Assembly (NCBI GenBank): GCA_964451375.1
Contig: CAYVIN010000004.1
Span: 41,499 to 105,498, forward strand
Origin: JAGXQV01 sp964451375
GTDB lineage: Bacteria > Pseudomonadota > Gammaproteobacteria > Burkholderiales > Sulfuricellaceae
DNA length: 64,000 nt
Reading direction: 5' to 3'
Positions 9,182 through 18,022 of the stretch are shown in pieces. The number at the start of each line of letters is the position of its first letter. Positions within the stretch are counted from its first letter, which is position 1. Both the position numbers and the translations under genes were made by a program. The notes beneath the pieces were generated by a model that worked only from the letters and a program-made list of their open reading frames with translations, made no database searches and had not been told where the DNA came from.

Positions 9182-10588
9182 ATGGCCAAACAAGACGTTT
9201 TTCAATTTTTGAACATCGCCCGTCGTGACGGCGACAAGAAGGGCGCGGATCAGCGCATTCAGGAATTCCGCGAAATCTACGCGCCGTTCGGGGCCGACCA
9301 GGCCAAGGAACAGGCGGGGCGTTGCCTGGCCTGCGGCAACCCGTATTGCGAGTGGAAATGCCCGGTGCACAACTACATTCCCAACTGGCTCAAGCTGGTT
9401 CAGGAAGGCAACCTCTTCGAGGCGGCGGAACTGTCGCACAAAACCAACTCCCTGCCGGAAATCTGCGGGCGGGTGTGTCCCCAGGACAGGCTGTGCGAAG
9501 GTTCGTGTACGCTGGGCTCAGGCGGATTCGGCGCTGTCACCATCGGCCAGGTCGAAAAATTCATCTCCGACGAAGCCTTCAAGGCCGGCTGGCGTCCCGA
9601 TATGAGCAAGGTCGTGCAGACTGGCAAGAAGGTCGCGGTAATCGGCGCAGGCCCCGCCGGACTGGGCTGTGCCGACGTATTGGCGCGCCACGGCGTCACC
9701 CCGGTGGTTTATGACCGCAACGAAGAAATTGGCGGCCTGCTTACCTTCGGCATCCCAGAATTCAAGCTCGAAAAAGAAGTCGTCAAACGTCGCCGCGAAA
9801 TTATGGAAGGTATGGGCGTTGAATTCCGTCTGGGCGTGAATGTCGGCAGCGACGTGACTTTCCAGGAACTGCTCGACCAATACGACGCGGTGTTCCTCGG
9901 CATGGGAACCTATTCCTACATGAAAGGCGGCTTCCCCGGTGAAGACCTGCCCGGCGTATTGGAAGCCCTGCCTTTCCTGATTTCCAATGTACGCAACAGC
10001 ATGAGCCTGCCCGGCGATTTCATTTCCATGCAGGGCAAACGTGTGGTGGTACTGGGCGGCGGCGACACCGCGATGGACTGTAACCGCACTTCGATCCGCC
10101 AGGGCGCGGCCAGCGTGACCTGTGCCTATCGCCGCGACGAAGCCAACATGCCCGGCTCCAAACGCGAAGTGAACAACGCTCGGGAAGAAGGTGTGCAATT
10201 CCTGTGGAACCGTCAGCCGGTGGAAGTAGTCGGCAACGGCAAGGTCGAAGGCGTAAAACTCGTCACCACCCAGCTCGGCGCACCCGACGCGCGCGGTCGC
10301 CGCACCCCGGAAGTGATCCCCGGCAGCGAAGAAATCGTTCCCTGCGATCACGTCATCGTGGCGTTTGGTTTCCGCCCCAGCCCAGCGCCGTGGTTCGCCG
10401 ATTTCGGCATCGCTGTGGATCAACAAGGCCGCGTCGTCGCCACTGGCGGCAAGCAGGTTTTCCAGACCGCCAACCCCAAGGTTTTTGCGGGCGGCGACAT
10501 GGTGCGCGGCTCCGACCTGGTGGTGACGGCGGTATACGAAGGACGACTGGCGGCGGACGGGATCCTCGGATATCTGGAGCTAAAGTAA
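9182..10588 (+). CDS. gltD: glutamate synthase small subunit
   Basis: This is the FAD and Fe-S NADPH-oxidising partner of GltB, passing electrons to the large subunit. It has 468 residues. The N-terminal region holds two cysteine groups for 4Fe-4S clusters: C48, C51, C56, C60 (GRCLACGNPYCEWKCP) and C95, C99, C105, C109. Then come an FAD Rossmann motif (VAVIGAGPAGLGCAD, near residue 146), an NADPH motif (VVVLGGGDTAMDC, near 283) and a C-terminal FAD-contact segment (VFAGGDMVRGSDLVV). The start is 6 bp after the gltB stop, so the two form one transcription unit. Confidence 0.98.
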   Translation: MAKQDVFQFLNIARRDGDKKGADQRIQEFREIYAPFGADQAKEQAGRCLACGNPYCEWKCPVHNYIPNWLKLVQEGNLFEAAELSHKTNSLPEICGRVCPQDRLCEGSCTLGSGGFGAVTIGQVEKFISDEAFKAGWRPDMSKVVQTGKKVAVIGAGPAGLGCADVLARHGVTPVVYDRNEEIGGLLTFGIPEFKLEKEVVKRRREIMEGMGVEFRLGVNVGSDVTFQELLDQYDAVFLGMGTYSYMKGGFPGEDLPGVLEALPFLISNVRNSMSLPGDFISMQGKRVVVLGGGDTAMDCNRTSIRQGAASVTCAYRRDEANMPGSKREVNNAREEGVQFLWNRQPVEVVGNGKVEGVKLVTTQLGAPDARGRRTPEVIPGSEEIVPCDHVIVAFGFRPSPAPWFADFGIAVDQQGRVVATGGKQVFQTANPKVFAGGDMVRGSDLVVTAVYEGRLAADGILGYLELK

Positions 10589-10602
10589 GTCCGTAGCTTG
10601 CC

Positions 10603-10863
10603 ATGTTCAGTCAGCGTTTCGACCGCAAGATAATCCTGACTGAACATGCTCGGCGACGTATGGCGCAACGTGGGATATCAGAACCCCTCCTCCAGCAAAT
10701 TGTTGAATGCGGCGAAGTGCGTTATCGAGACCCGGCGCACCTGTGGATAGCCATGAACGCGACCGGTCGAAGCGACAACTTGCTTTATGTGGCTGCGGTC
10801 ATTGAGGAAGTTCTGATAATCAAGACCGTTATGCACCATTTTTCCTGGGAGGAGACGCCTTGA
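10603..10863 (+). CDS. DUF4258-family small protein
   Basis: The 86-residue product carries the DUF4258 signature ILTEHARRRMAQRGIS near its N-terminus and a C-terminal IIKTVMHHF strand. Small proteins of this family are often found next to DUF2283 proteins, as here. A toxin-antitoxin role has been suspected for such pairs but cannot be read from sequence. It starts 14 bp after gltD and overlaps the next gene by a TTGA junction, so it is probably transcribed with gltBD. Catalytic residues are not recognisable. Confidence 0.8.
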   Translation: MFSQRFDRKIILTEHARRRMAQRGISEPLLQQIVECGEVRYRDPAHLWIAMNATGRSDNLLYVAAVIEEVLIIKTVMHHFSWEETP

Positions 10864-11057
10864 AAACGATTTACTACCCCCAAGACGACATCCTCGAAAT
10901 CCGTTTCAGCGACAAACCCGTGGTGCGGGAAACTTCCCAGAACTGGAACGTCAACGTCAGCTACGCAGAAGACGGCAGTCTCGTTGAGATGGTCATACTT
11001 GAGGCTGTGAAAAGCGGTTTCATGCCATTTGAAAGCGGCGAACGCAAGGCCGCCTGA
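10860..11057 (+). CDS. DUF2283-family small protein
   Basis: The 65-residue product begins MKTIYYPQDDILEIRFSDKP, the usual DUF2283 pattern of a short beta-rich protein, and continues with SYAEDGSLVEMVILEA. The start codon is TTG at 10860, overlapping the DUF4258 stop, so the pair is translationally coupled. The GGGAGGAGAC stretch just upstream supplies a Shine-Dalgarno sequence. No function is established for the family. It ends 28 bp before hemE. Confidence 0.78.
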   Translation: MKTIYYPQDDILEIRFSDKPVVRETSQNWNVNVSYAEDGSLVEMVILEAVKSGFMPFESGERKAA

Positions 11058-11085
11058 ACGCTCGCCTTTACTGAATCGAAAGCAC

Positions 11086-12147
11086 ATGAACAAACTAAAA
11101 AACGACACTTTCCTGCGCGCCCTGTTGCGCCAGCCGACCGAATACACCCCGGTGTGGATGATGCGCCAGGCCGGGCGTTACCTGCCGGAATACAACAAGA
11201 CCCGCGCCCGCGCCGGGGATTTTTTGAGCTTGTGCAAGAACCCCGACCTTGCCACCGAAGTCACGCTGCAACCGCTGGCGCGCTTTCCGCTGGATGCGGC
11301 GATCCTGTTTTCCGACATCCTGACGATTCCCGACGCGATGGGGCTGGGTCTGTACTTTGCCCAGGGCGAAGGCCCGAAGTTCGAGCGCCCGCTGCGCAAC
11401 GAATGGGAAATCAACGATCTCGTGGTGCCCGACCCGGACAACCAGTTGCGCTACGTGATGGATGCCGTGACCCAGATTCGCAAGGCGCTCGACGGTTCCG
11501 TGCCGCTGATCGGCTTTTCCGGCAGCCCCTGGACGCTCGCCTGCTACATGGTGGAAGGCGGTTCCAGTTCGGATTTTTCGCTGGTCAAGACCATGCTGTA
11601 CAACCGCCCCGAGCTGTTGCACCGCATCCTCGACGTGAACGCCCGCGCCGTCACGACCTACCTGAATGCGCAAATCCAGGCCGGCGCGCAAGCCGTGATG
11701 ATTTTCGACAGTTGGGGCGGCGCTCTGGCGCACGGCGCTTACCATGAGTTTTCGCTGGCCTACATGCAGCAAATCCTCGATGGGCTGATCCGCGAACACA
11801 ACGGCGTGAAAGTGCCGTGCATCGTCTTTACCAAGGGCGGCGGCCTGTGGCTGGAAAGCATCGCCGCCACCGGCTGCGACGCCGTGGGCCTGGACTGGAC
11901 GGTGGACATCGGCGAAGCGCGCCGCCGCGTCGGCGACAAGGTGGCCCTGCAAGGCAACCTCGACCCCGCCGTGCTGTTCTCCAACCCCGAGGCGATCCGC
12001 AACGAAACCGCCAAAATCCTCGCCAGCTATGGCAAGGGTTCCGGCCATGTTTTCAATTTGGGGCACGGGATTTCCCAGTTCACCGCGCCGGAAAACGCCG
12101 CTGCGCTGATCGAAGCGGTGCACGAACTGAGCAAGCCCTATCACTAA
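11086..12147 (+). CDS. hemE: uroporphyrinogen decarboxylase
   Basis: This enzyme removes four acetate carboxyls from uroporphyrinogen III to give coproporphyrinogen III in heme synthesis. The start at 11086 gives 353 residues (E. coli HemE has 354) beginning MNKLKNDTFLRALL. An upstream in-frame ATG at 11029 would add an unrelated tail and overlap the previous gene. Family signatures include WMMRQAGRYLPEY (residues 24-36), FSDILTIPDAMG, GFSGSPWTLACYMVEG, and the C-terminal LGHGI followed by the PENAAALIEAVH helix. The stop codon directly abuts the priA ATG. Confidence 0.97.
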   Translation: MNKLKNDTFLRALLRQPTEYTPVWMMRQAGRYLPEYNKTRARAGDFLSLCKNPDLATEVTLQPLARFPLDAAILFSDILTIPDAMGLGLYFAQGEGPKFERPLRNEWEINDLVVPDPDNQLRYVMDAVTQIRKALDGSVPLIGFSGSPWTLACYMVEGGSSSDFSLVKTMLYNRPELLHRILDVNARAVTTYLNAQIQAGAQAVMIFDSWGGALAHGAYHEFSLAYMQQILDGLIREHNGVKVPCIVFTKGGGLWLESIAATGCDAVGLDWTVDIGEARRRVGDKVALQGNLDPAVLFSNPEAIRNETAKILASYGKGSGHVFNLGHGISQFTAPENAAALIEAVHELSKPYH

Positions 12148-14325
12148 ATGTTCCTGCGTGTTGCGCTGGATGTTCCGCTAAACACGCTGTTCGATTATTC
12201 CTGGACGGGGGAGGCGGTTGTCCCCGGCTCCCGTGTCCTGGTTCCCTTCGGACGGCGCAACGCCGTCGCGGTGGTCGTCTCAAGTAGCAACACCAGCGCA
12301 GTGCCGCTGGAACGCATCAAGGCGGTCACCCGCATCTTCCGCGAAACCCCGCCGCTGTCCCCGGAAATCTCCCGGCTCCTGCAATTTTGCAGCGACTATT
12401 ACCAGCACCCCCTGGGTGAGACGATTTTCAACGCGCTGCCCACGGCGATGCGCCAGACAAAACCGATAAACCTGCCCAAGGCGGAGTATTTCCGACTCAA
12501 TGAAGCGGGGCGGCAAGTCGCCCCGGAGGCCCTTCCGGCGCGCTCCGTGGTCAAACGCAAGCTCCTGTTGCTGTTCCGCGATGCGGGAATTCTTAGCCGC
12601 GCAGATACCGCAACCCTGTCGCCGAGCGCTCCGGCGGCGTTGAAAGCATTTCTCGGGGAAGGCTGGGTCGAGGAGTGCGAGGCAGGTACCGCCGTGCCGC
12701 TATCCGCAGAACAGCCCCCCCCCGACCTGACGCCCGCCCAGTACCAGGCGGTCGAGGCGATCCGCACGTCGCTCGGCGCATTCCGGGTATGGTTGCTGCA
12801 CGGCGTCACCGGCAGCGGCAAGACCGAGGTGTATTTGCAGGCCGTTGCCGCCGCGTTGCAGCGCGGTCAACAGGTGCTGGTGCTGGTGCCGGAAATCAAC
12901 CTCACCCCGCAACTCGAACAGCGTTTCCGCGCGCGTTTTCCGGCGGCGCACATGGTCAGCCTGCACAGCAACCTGGCGAGCGGCGAACGCCTGCGCAATT
13001 ACCTCGCGGCGCAGGCCGGGCAGGCGCGCATTGTGCTGGGTACGCGCCTCGCGGTGTTCACCCCATTGCCACGGCTGGGACTGATCATTGTCGATGAGGA
13101 ACACGATGCCTCGTTCAAGCAGCAGGACGGCTTGCGCTATTCGGCGCGCGACGTGGCGGTGTTCCGCGCCAAGCAATGTAACGTCCCCATCGTGCTGGGT
13201 TCCGCCACGCCCTCGCTGGAAAGCTGGCACAACGCGCAAAACGGCCGTTACACCTGTCTGGATCTCCCCGAACGTGCGGTCACTGGCGCGCAGCCGCCCG
13301 AGATACGGTTTATCGACACCGGACGCCTCAAGCTCGAAGACGGCATTTCCCAACCCCTGATCGACGCCTTGCAAACCCGTATCGAGCGCAGCGAACAAAG
13401 CCTGGTGTTCATCAACCGGCGCGGCTACGCCCCGGTGCTGATGTGCGGCCAATGCGGGTGGATATCTGCCTGCCACCGCTGTTCCGGGCGGCTGGTCGCG
13501 CACTTGCGGGATAAACGCCTGCGCTGCCATTTCTGCGGCCACGAGACGCGCATCCCGCCGGCCTGCCCGAGTTGCGGCAACCCCGACATGAGCCTGCTCG
13601 GGCAAGGCACCCAGCGGGTTGAGGAAACCCTGGAAAAATTGTTCCCCGCCGCCCGCATCCTGCGCGTCGATCGCGACAGCGCGCGGCGCAAGGACGCCCT
13701 CCCGGCCTTGCTCAAACAAATCCACGACGGCGAAATCGACATCGTGGTCGGCACCCAATTGCTGGCGAAAGGCCACGATTTCAAAAAGCTCACCCTGGTC
13801 GGCGTAGTGAACGCCGACGGGGCCTTATACAGCTCGGATTTCCGCGCCGCCGAACGCCTGTTCGCCCAGTTGATGCAGGTCGCAGGACGCGCCGGGCGCG
13901 CCGAGCTGCCCGGCGAGGTGCTGATCCAGACCCAGTTTCCCGGCCATCCGCTGTTCTCCGCCTTGCAGCGCCACGATTTCGCCGCGTTCGCCGAAGCGCA
14001 ACTCGCGGAACGTGATCAGGCCGGATTTCCGCCCTATTGTTACCAGGCGCTGCTACGCGCCGAAGCCGCGCAACTGGCCAGCGCCCTCAAATTCCTGCGG
14101 CGCGCCGGGGAAATCGGTGAAACCTTGAGCGACGCCGTGGAGATTTTCGACCCAACCCCCGCCCAGATGGCGCGTATCGCCGGCAAGGAACGCGCCCATC
14201 TTCTGGTGCAATCGGCGTCCCGCGCGGCTTTACAGGCTTTTCTGAAAATCTGGCGCACCCGCCTGGAGGAAATCGAAGGACGCAACGTGCGCTGGACGCT
14301 GGATGTCGATCCGCTGGAATTCTGA
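12148..14325 (+). CDS. priA: primosomal replication-restart helicase
   Basis: PriA recognises stalled or D-loop forks and reloads the replisome. The 725-residue product has the N-terminal 3'-DNA-binding domain (VALDVPLNTLFDYSW), Walker A GVTGSGKTEVY (from residue 219) and the DEEH box of the Walker B motif (IIVDEEHDASFKQ, near 316). A zinc-binding module with paired cysteines spans about residues 433-480 (CGQCGW, CHRC, CHFCGHET, CPSCGNPD). Helicase motifs V and VI follow (VGTQLLAKGHDFKKLTLVGV; QVAGRAGRAELPGEVLIQT). The start abuts the hemE stop, which fixes it and suggests coupled translation. Confidence 0.97.
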   Translation: MFLRVALDVPLNTLFDYSWTGEAVVPGSRVLVPFGRRNAVAVVVSSSNTSAVPLERIKAVTRIFRETPPLSPEISRLLQFCSDYYQHPLGETIFNALPTAMRQTKPINLPKAEYFRLNEAGRQVAPEALPARSVVKRKLLLLFRDAGILSRADTATLSPSAPAALKAFLGEGWVEECEAGTAVPLSAEQPPPDLTPAQYQAVEAIRTSLGAFRVWLLHGVTGSGKTEVYLQAVAAALQRGQQVLVLVPEINLTPQLEQRFRARFPAAHMVSLHSNLASGERLRNYLAAQAGQARIVLGTRLAVFTPLPRLGLIIVDEEHDASFKQQDGLRYSARDVAVFRAKQCNVPIVLGSATPSLESWHNAQNGRYTCLDLPERAVTGAQPPEIRFIDTGRLKLEDGISQPLIDALQTRIERSEQSLVFINRRGYAPVLMCGQCGWISACHRCSGRLVAHLRDKRLRCHFCGHETRIPPACPSCGNPDMSLLGQGTQRVEETLEKLFPAARILRVDRDSARRKDALPALLKQIHDGEIDIVVGTQLLAKGHDFKKLTLVGVVNADGALYSSDFRAAERLFAQLMQVAGRAGRAELPGEVLIQTQFPGHPLFSALQRHDFAAFAEAQLAERDQAGFPPYCYQALLRAEAAQLASALKFLRRAGEIGETLSDAVEIFDPTPAQMARIAGKERAHLLVQSASRAALQAFLKIWRTRLEEIEGRNVRWTLDVDPLEF

Positions 14326-14349
14326 CCTTTCACAACGCCGATAAAGCGG

Positions 14350-14378
14350 TTGAATAATCAGCGCCTTTTGGCGATACT
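14350..14378 (+). promoter_or_regulatory. candidate promoter for the HTH/coiled-coil gene
   Basis: TTGAAT (14350-14355) and GATACT (14373-14378) have a 17-bp spacer and end 36 bp before the ATG at 14415. Only a moderate match to sigma-70 consensus. Confidence 0.35.
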
Positions 14379-14414
14379 GCGTAAGTCCAACACTACTGTG
14401 ATTCCAATCCCACC

Positions 14415-14831
14415 ATGCCCATTCTTACCGTCAAACAAGCCGCCGTCGCCGTTGGCAAAAACAGTCAGACGTTATACCGGCATTCAAAAAACGGAGTTCT
14501 GTCCCTCGTCTTGATGGAAGACGGCACTAAAGGCGTGGACACCTCCGAATTGATGCGGGTTTACGGGGCGCTAAAAAGGCCCGCGCCGGAACCCGCCGCA
14601 CCGCCCAAGGCGGCCATTCCCAGCGAACTGCGCCAGAATGTCGAACTCGAACTGCAAAAACAGAAACACCTCAACCAATTGTTGCTGGCGCGCCTGATGG
14701 CGACCCAGGAGGCGCTGAAAGTTGCGAATGCCGCACTGGAAGAGCACCGCCAGGAAAAATCCCGGCTATTCAACATCGTCGAGATTCAAACCCGCATGAT
14801 CGAACACAAGCGCGACAAGGAATCTTCCTGA
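14415..14831 (+). CDS. HTH plus coiled-coil DNA-binding protein, function unknown
   Basis: The 138-residue product has an N-terminal helix-turn-helix of the MerR/excisionase style (LTVKQAAVAVGKNSQTLYRH, then SKNGVLS). A Pro/Ala-rich linker follows (residues 56-72), then a long helix predicted to form a coiled coil (about 75-135: NVELELQKQKHLNQLLLARL onwards). This architecture is typical of proteins encoded by small mobilisable plasmids rather than of chromosomal housekeeping genes. It lies between priA and argS, 12 bp before the longest argS reading frame. No partner is evident, and the plasmid link is inference. Confidence 0.72.
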   Translation: MPILTVKQAAVAVGKNSQTLYRHSKNGVLSLVLMEDGTKGVDTSELMRVYGALKRPAPEPAAPPKAAIPSELRQNVELELQKQKHLNQLLLARLMATQEALKVANAALEEHRQEKSRLFNIVEIQTRMIEHKRDKESS

Positions 14832-14865
14832 GCGGCAGGCTGAATGAACCTGCACAGCGCCGCTA

Positions 14866-14894
14866 CTGCCCGCTACCGCGCCGACCTGTTAGAA
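14866..14894 (+). promoter_or_regulatory. candidate argS promoter
   Basis: A TAGAAT -10 box lies at 14889-14894 with a poor CTGCCC at -35 (14866-14871, 17-bp spacer). It sits 36 bp upstream of the TTG preferred as the argS start, which supports that start over the upstream ATG at 14844. Confidence 0.4.
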
Positions 14895-14930
14895 TCACGC
14901 TTTAAACGTGATCCGCAACGAGATTCCCAC

Positions 14931-16652
14931 TTGAAACAGCATCTTTCCCAACTTTTCGCCGAGGCGCTGGCAGTTGTTGCGCCCGATAGCCGCGATACCG
15001 AATTCGTCATCGAACGCCCCCGCCAGGCCTCCCACGGCGACTACGCCTGCAATCTGGCGATGCAACTGGCGCGTCCCCTGCGCAAGAATCCCCGCGATCT
15101 CGCCAAACTCCTGCTCGACGCGCTGCCTGCTTCGCCTTACGTCACCAAGGCGGAAATCGCCGGGGCCGGCTTCATCAACCTGTTTCTCAGTCCCGCCGCC
15201 AAACAAGCGGTGGTCGGGCGGATTCTCGCCGACCCGGCTGCCTATGGGCGCGGCAACCTCGGCGAGGGCCGCAAAATCCAGGTGGAATTCGTTTCCGCCA
15301 ATCCCACCGGGCCGCTGCACGTCGGCCACGGGCGCGGCGCGGCGTTCGGCATGAGCCTTTCCAACGTGCTCGCGGCAGCGGGCTACAACGTGACCCGCGA
15401 GTTTTACGTCAACGACGCCGGGCGGCAGATGGATATCCTGGCCTTGTCCACCTGGCTGCGTTACCTCGACCTGTACGGCATCGAACTGCCTTTCCCCGGC
15501 AACGCCTACCAGGGCGGCTACGTGCGCGACATGGCGAAACTCATCATGGACGCCCACGGCGACCGCTACATACACCTGCCCCCGGCGGTGATGGCCGACC
15601 TTCCCTCCTCCGAAGACGACGCCGAAGCCCACCTGGACGGCCTGATCGCCAACGCCAAGAAGCTGCTGGGCGCGGATTTCGCGTATATTCACAATTTCGC
15701 CCTCACCGAGCAGTTGGGCGATTGCCGCAACGACCTGACCGAGTTTGGCGTGACCTTCGATTCCTGGTTTTCCGAAAAATCCCTGTACGACAGCGGATTG
15801 GTGGACAGGACGGTGGCGCTGCTGGAGAAACACGGTCACATTTACGTTCAGGATGGCGCAAAATGGTTCCGCTCAACCAAATTCGGCGACGAAAAAGACC
15901 GCGTGGTACAGCGCGAAAATGGGCTGTACACCTACTTCGCCTCGGATATCGCCTACCACCTCAACAAATTCGAGCGCGGCTTCGCGCAAGTCGTCAATAT
16001 CTGGGGGGCCGATCATCACGGCTACATCGCGCGCGTCAAGGGCGCTTTGCAGGCGCTGGAACTCGACTCCGAGCGTTTGGTCATCGCCCTGGTGCAATTC
16101 GCCGTACTGTATCGCGGCCAGGAAAAATTGCCGATGTCCACCCGCAGCGGCAGCTTCGTCACCCTTCGGGAACTGCGCCAGGAAGTGGGCAACGATGCGG
16201 CACGCTTTTTCTACGTCTTGCGCAAGAGTGACCAGCACCTCGATTTCGACCTGGAACTCGCCAAGTCGCAAAGCAACGACAACCCCGTGTATTACATCCA
16301 GTACGCCCATGCGCGGATTTGCAGTGTGCTCGAACAATGGGGCGGCCTCGAATCCGACCTGGGCGACGTGGACGCCGCGCCGCTCACCGGCAGCCACGAA
16401 CTGGCGCTGATGAACCGTCTTGCCGAATACCCGGAAACCGTCCAGGCCGCCGCCGCAGACATGGCCCCGCACCTGATCGCTTATTACCTCAAGGATTTGG
16501 CCGGAGACCTGCACAGCTATTACAACGCCGAACATTTCCTGGTTCCCGACGAAGCCGTCAAACACGCGCGTCTGGCGCTGATCAGCGCCACCCGTCAGGT
16601 GCTGAAAAGCGGCCTGGGCCTGCTCGGGGTGAGCGCGCCGGAGAAGATGTAA
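14931..16652 (+). CDS. argS: arginyl-tRNA synthetase
   Basis: Charges tRNA-Arg with arginine. I take the TTG at 14931 as start: it gives 573 residues beginning with the usual KQHLSQLFAEAL N-terminus, close to the 577 of E. coli. The in-frame ATG at 14844 would add 29 atypical residues and include the likely promoter. The class I HIGH motif is HVGH (residues 130-133, in NPTGPLHVGHGRG). The KMSKS loop is the degenerate LPMSTRSG seen in many ArgS proteins. The C-terminal anticodon-binding helices (YYLKDLAGDLHSYYNAEHFL) are complete. A SPOR protein gene starts 3 bp downstream. Confidence 0.95.
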   Translation: MKQHLSQLFAEALAVVAPDSRDTEFVIERPRQASHGDYACNLAMQLARPLRKNPRDLAKLLLDALPASPYVTKAEIAGAGFINLFLSPAAKQAVVGRILADPAAYGRGNLGEGRKIQVEFVSANPTGPLHVGHGRGAAFGMSLSNVLAAAGYNVTREFYVNDAGRQMDILALSTWLRYLDLYGIELPFPGNAYQGGYVRDMAKLIMDAHGDRYIHLPPAVMADLPSSEDDAEAHLDGLIANAKKLLGADFAYIHNFALTEQLGDCRNDLTEFGVTFDSWFSEKSLYDSGLVDRTVALLEKHGHIYVQDGAKWFRSTKFGDEKDRVVQRENGLYTYFASDIAYHLNKFERGFAQVVNIWGADHHGYIARVKGALQALELDSERLVIALVQFAVLYRGQEKLPMSTRSGSFVTLRELRQEVGNDAARFFYVLRKSDQHLDFDLELAKSQSNDNPVYYIQYAHARICSVLEQWGGLESDLGDVDAAPLTGSHELALMNRLAEYPETVQAAAADMAPHLIAYYLKDLAGDLHSYYNAEHFLVPDEAVKHARLALISATRQVLKSGLGLLGVSAPEKM

Positions 16653-16655
16653 ATT

Positions 16656-17276
16656 ATGGCGCGCGACTACAAAAACCGCGAACGCATCGTCCCTTCCAAA
16701 AAGGAAGGGCATCCGATGCTGGCCGGGGTATTGATCGGCCTGTTCGTCGGACTGGCGGCGGCTATCGGGGTGGCTTTTTACATCTACAAGTCTCCCTCGC
16801 CATTCGTCGCCAAAACCAAACCAGCCGACCCGATACCCGTTCCGGCGCCGCTTCCTGAAAAAGCGCCGGAAGCGCCGCCCCCCAAGGTCGAAGCGACACC
16901 TGCGCCGGACAAGGCGAGCGCCAAGCAGCCGGAAAAACAACGTTTCGAGTTTTACGATATCCTGCAAGGCAAGGAAGCGCCCGTCACCGAACAGGAGGTC
17001 AAGGCCGCAGCCCAGAAGGAACCGGCGGGCAAACTCAAGGAAAGTTATTTCCTGCAGGCCGGTTCGTTTCAGACTGAAGCCGAAGCGGACAACCTGAAAG
17101 CCAAACTGGCGTTAATGGGTGTGGAAGCCGTGATTCAAACCGCCACCATTCCCGACAAGGGAATCTGGCACCGGGTACGGGTGGGGCCGTTCGCCACCGT
17201 CGATGAATTGAACAAAACCCGTGGTTCGCTTGCCAAAAACGGTGTCCAGGCCAATCTGGTCAAAATTCACGAATAA
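16656..17276 (+). CDS. SPOR-domain (FtsN-like) membrane protein
   Basis: Probably a division- or septum-associated protein that binds denuded peptidoglycan. It has 206 residues: a short basic cytoplasmic tail, one transmembrane helix at about 22-44 (LAGVLIGLFVGLAAAIGVAF) and a Pro/Ala/Lys-rich periplasmic linker. A C-terminal SPOR domain covers about residues 127-206 (ESYFLQAGSFQTEAEADNLK, ending HRVRVGPFATVDELNK). The topology equals FtsN, although true FtsN orthology cannot be shown by reading. The gene follows argS and precedes dsbA, an order common in betaproteobacteria. Confidence 0.9.
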   Translation: MARDYKNRERIVPSKKEGHPMLAGVLIGLFVGLAAAIGVAFYIYKSPSPFVAKTKPADPIPVPAPLPEKAPEAPPPKVEATPAPDKASAKQPEKQRFEFYDILQGKEAPVTEQEVKAAAQKEPAGKLKESYFLQAGSFQTEAEADNLKAKLALMGVEAVIQTATIPDKGIWHRVRVGPFATVDELNKTRGSLAKNGVQANLVKIHE

Positions 17277-17288
17277 AAGGAGAAGTCG

Positions 17289-17921
17289 ATGAAACAAATC
17301 AAATTGCTGTTGCTTGCCGTGTTGTCCTGCGTCGCACTTGCCGCTCACGCCGAACCCAAGCTGGGAACCGAATATTCGGTGGTTGCCAATCCCCAGCCGC
17401 CGGCTGAGCCCAAGAAAATCGAAGTCACCGAAATATTCTCCTACGCCTGTCCGCATTGCGCCCATCTCGAACCGGACATCGCCAAATGGTCGAAAACCAT
17501 GCCCAAGGACGTCGTCCTGGTGCGCCTGCCCGCCGCCACCAACCCCACCTGGCAATCGCTCGCCAAACTCTTTTACGCACTGGAAAGTCTGGGCGAAATC
17601 GAGCGCCTCAACGGCGACGCCTTCAACGCCTTTCATGGTGACAACCTGAAGCTCCAGGATGAAAAAGTCGCCGCCGAATGGGCCGCGAAAATGCGCCTCG
17701 ATCCCAAGAAATTTGCTGACGCTTACAACAGCTTCGGCGTACAAAGCAAAATCGCCCGTTCCAAACAACTGACCGGCGCTTACAACGTCTCCGCCGTTCC
17801 CACCATCGTGGTTGGCGGCAAATATCAGACCAGCGCCTCCCAGGCCGGCAGCCACGAAGCCGCCCTGAAAGTCACGGATTACCTGATCACCCTGATCCGC
17901 AAGGAACGCGGCGGCAAATAA
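17289..17921 (+). CDS. dsbA: thiol:disulfide interchange protein DsbA
   Basis: Periplasmic oxidase that introduces disulfides into exported proteins. The 210-residue precursor has a signal peptide (KQIKLLLLAVLSCVALAAHA, cleavage near residue 21) and the thioredoxin-fold active site C54-P-H-C57 in FSYACPHCAHLEP. The cis-Pro loop VSAVPTIVVGGKY is in place. Length and layout match DsbA. An AAAGGAG Shine-Dalgarno lies 7 bp before the ATG. The gene is the last of the argS-SPOR-dsbA unit and is followed by a strong terminator. Pilin and other disulfide proteins in the window could be clients. Confidence 0.94.
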   Translation: MKQIKLLLLAVLSCVALAAHAEPKLGTEYSVVANPQPPAEPKKIEVTEIFSYACPHCAHLEPDIAKWSKTMPKDVVLVRLPAATNPTWQSLAKLFYALESLGEIERLNGDAFNAFHGDNLKLQDEKVAAEWAAKMRLDPKKFADAYNSFGVQSKIARSKQLTGAYNVSAVPTIVVGGKYQTSASQAGSHEAALKVTDYLITLIRKERGGK

Positions 17922-17939
17922 ACCCGCCATCCCGTCAGC

Positions 17940-17970
17940 AAAAAGGCCGTCCCTGTGAGACGGCCTTTTT
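17940..17970 (+). terminator. rho-independent terminator after dsbA
   Basis: A perfect 12-bp stem (AAAAAGGCCGTC / GACGGCCTTTTT) with a 7-nt loop ends in a run of five T. The A-rich left foot makes it potentially bidirectional. It closes the argS-SPOR-dsbA unit. Confidence 0.92.
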
Positions 17971-18022
17971 GTTGCGGGGTGGGCTAAAATCCCCAGCCCA
18001 ATACCTTATCCAGGACGACGCC

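Noticed and set aside
14844..14930. ATG at 14844 as the argS start
   Set aside because: Adds 29 atypical residues and covers the likely -10 box; the TTG at 14931 gives family length and N-terminus.
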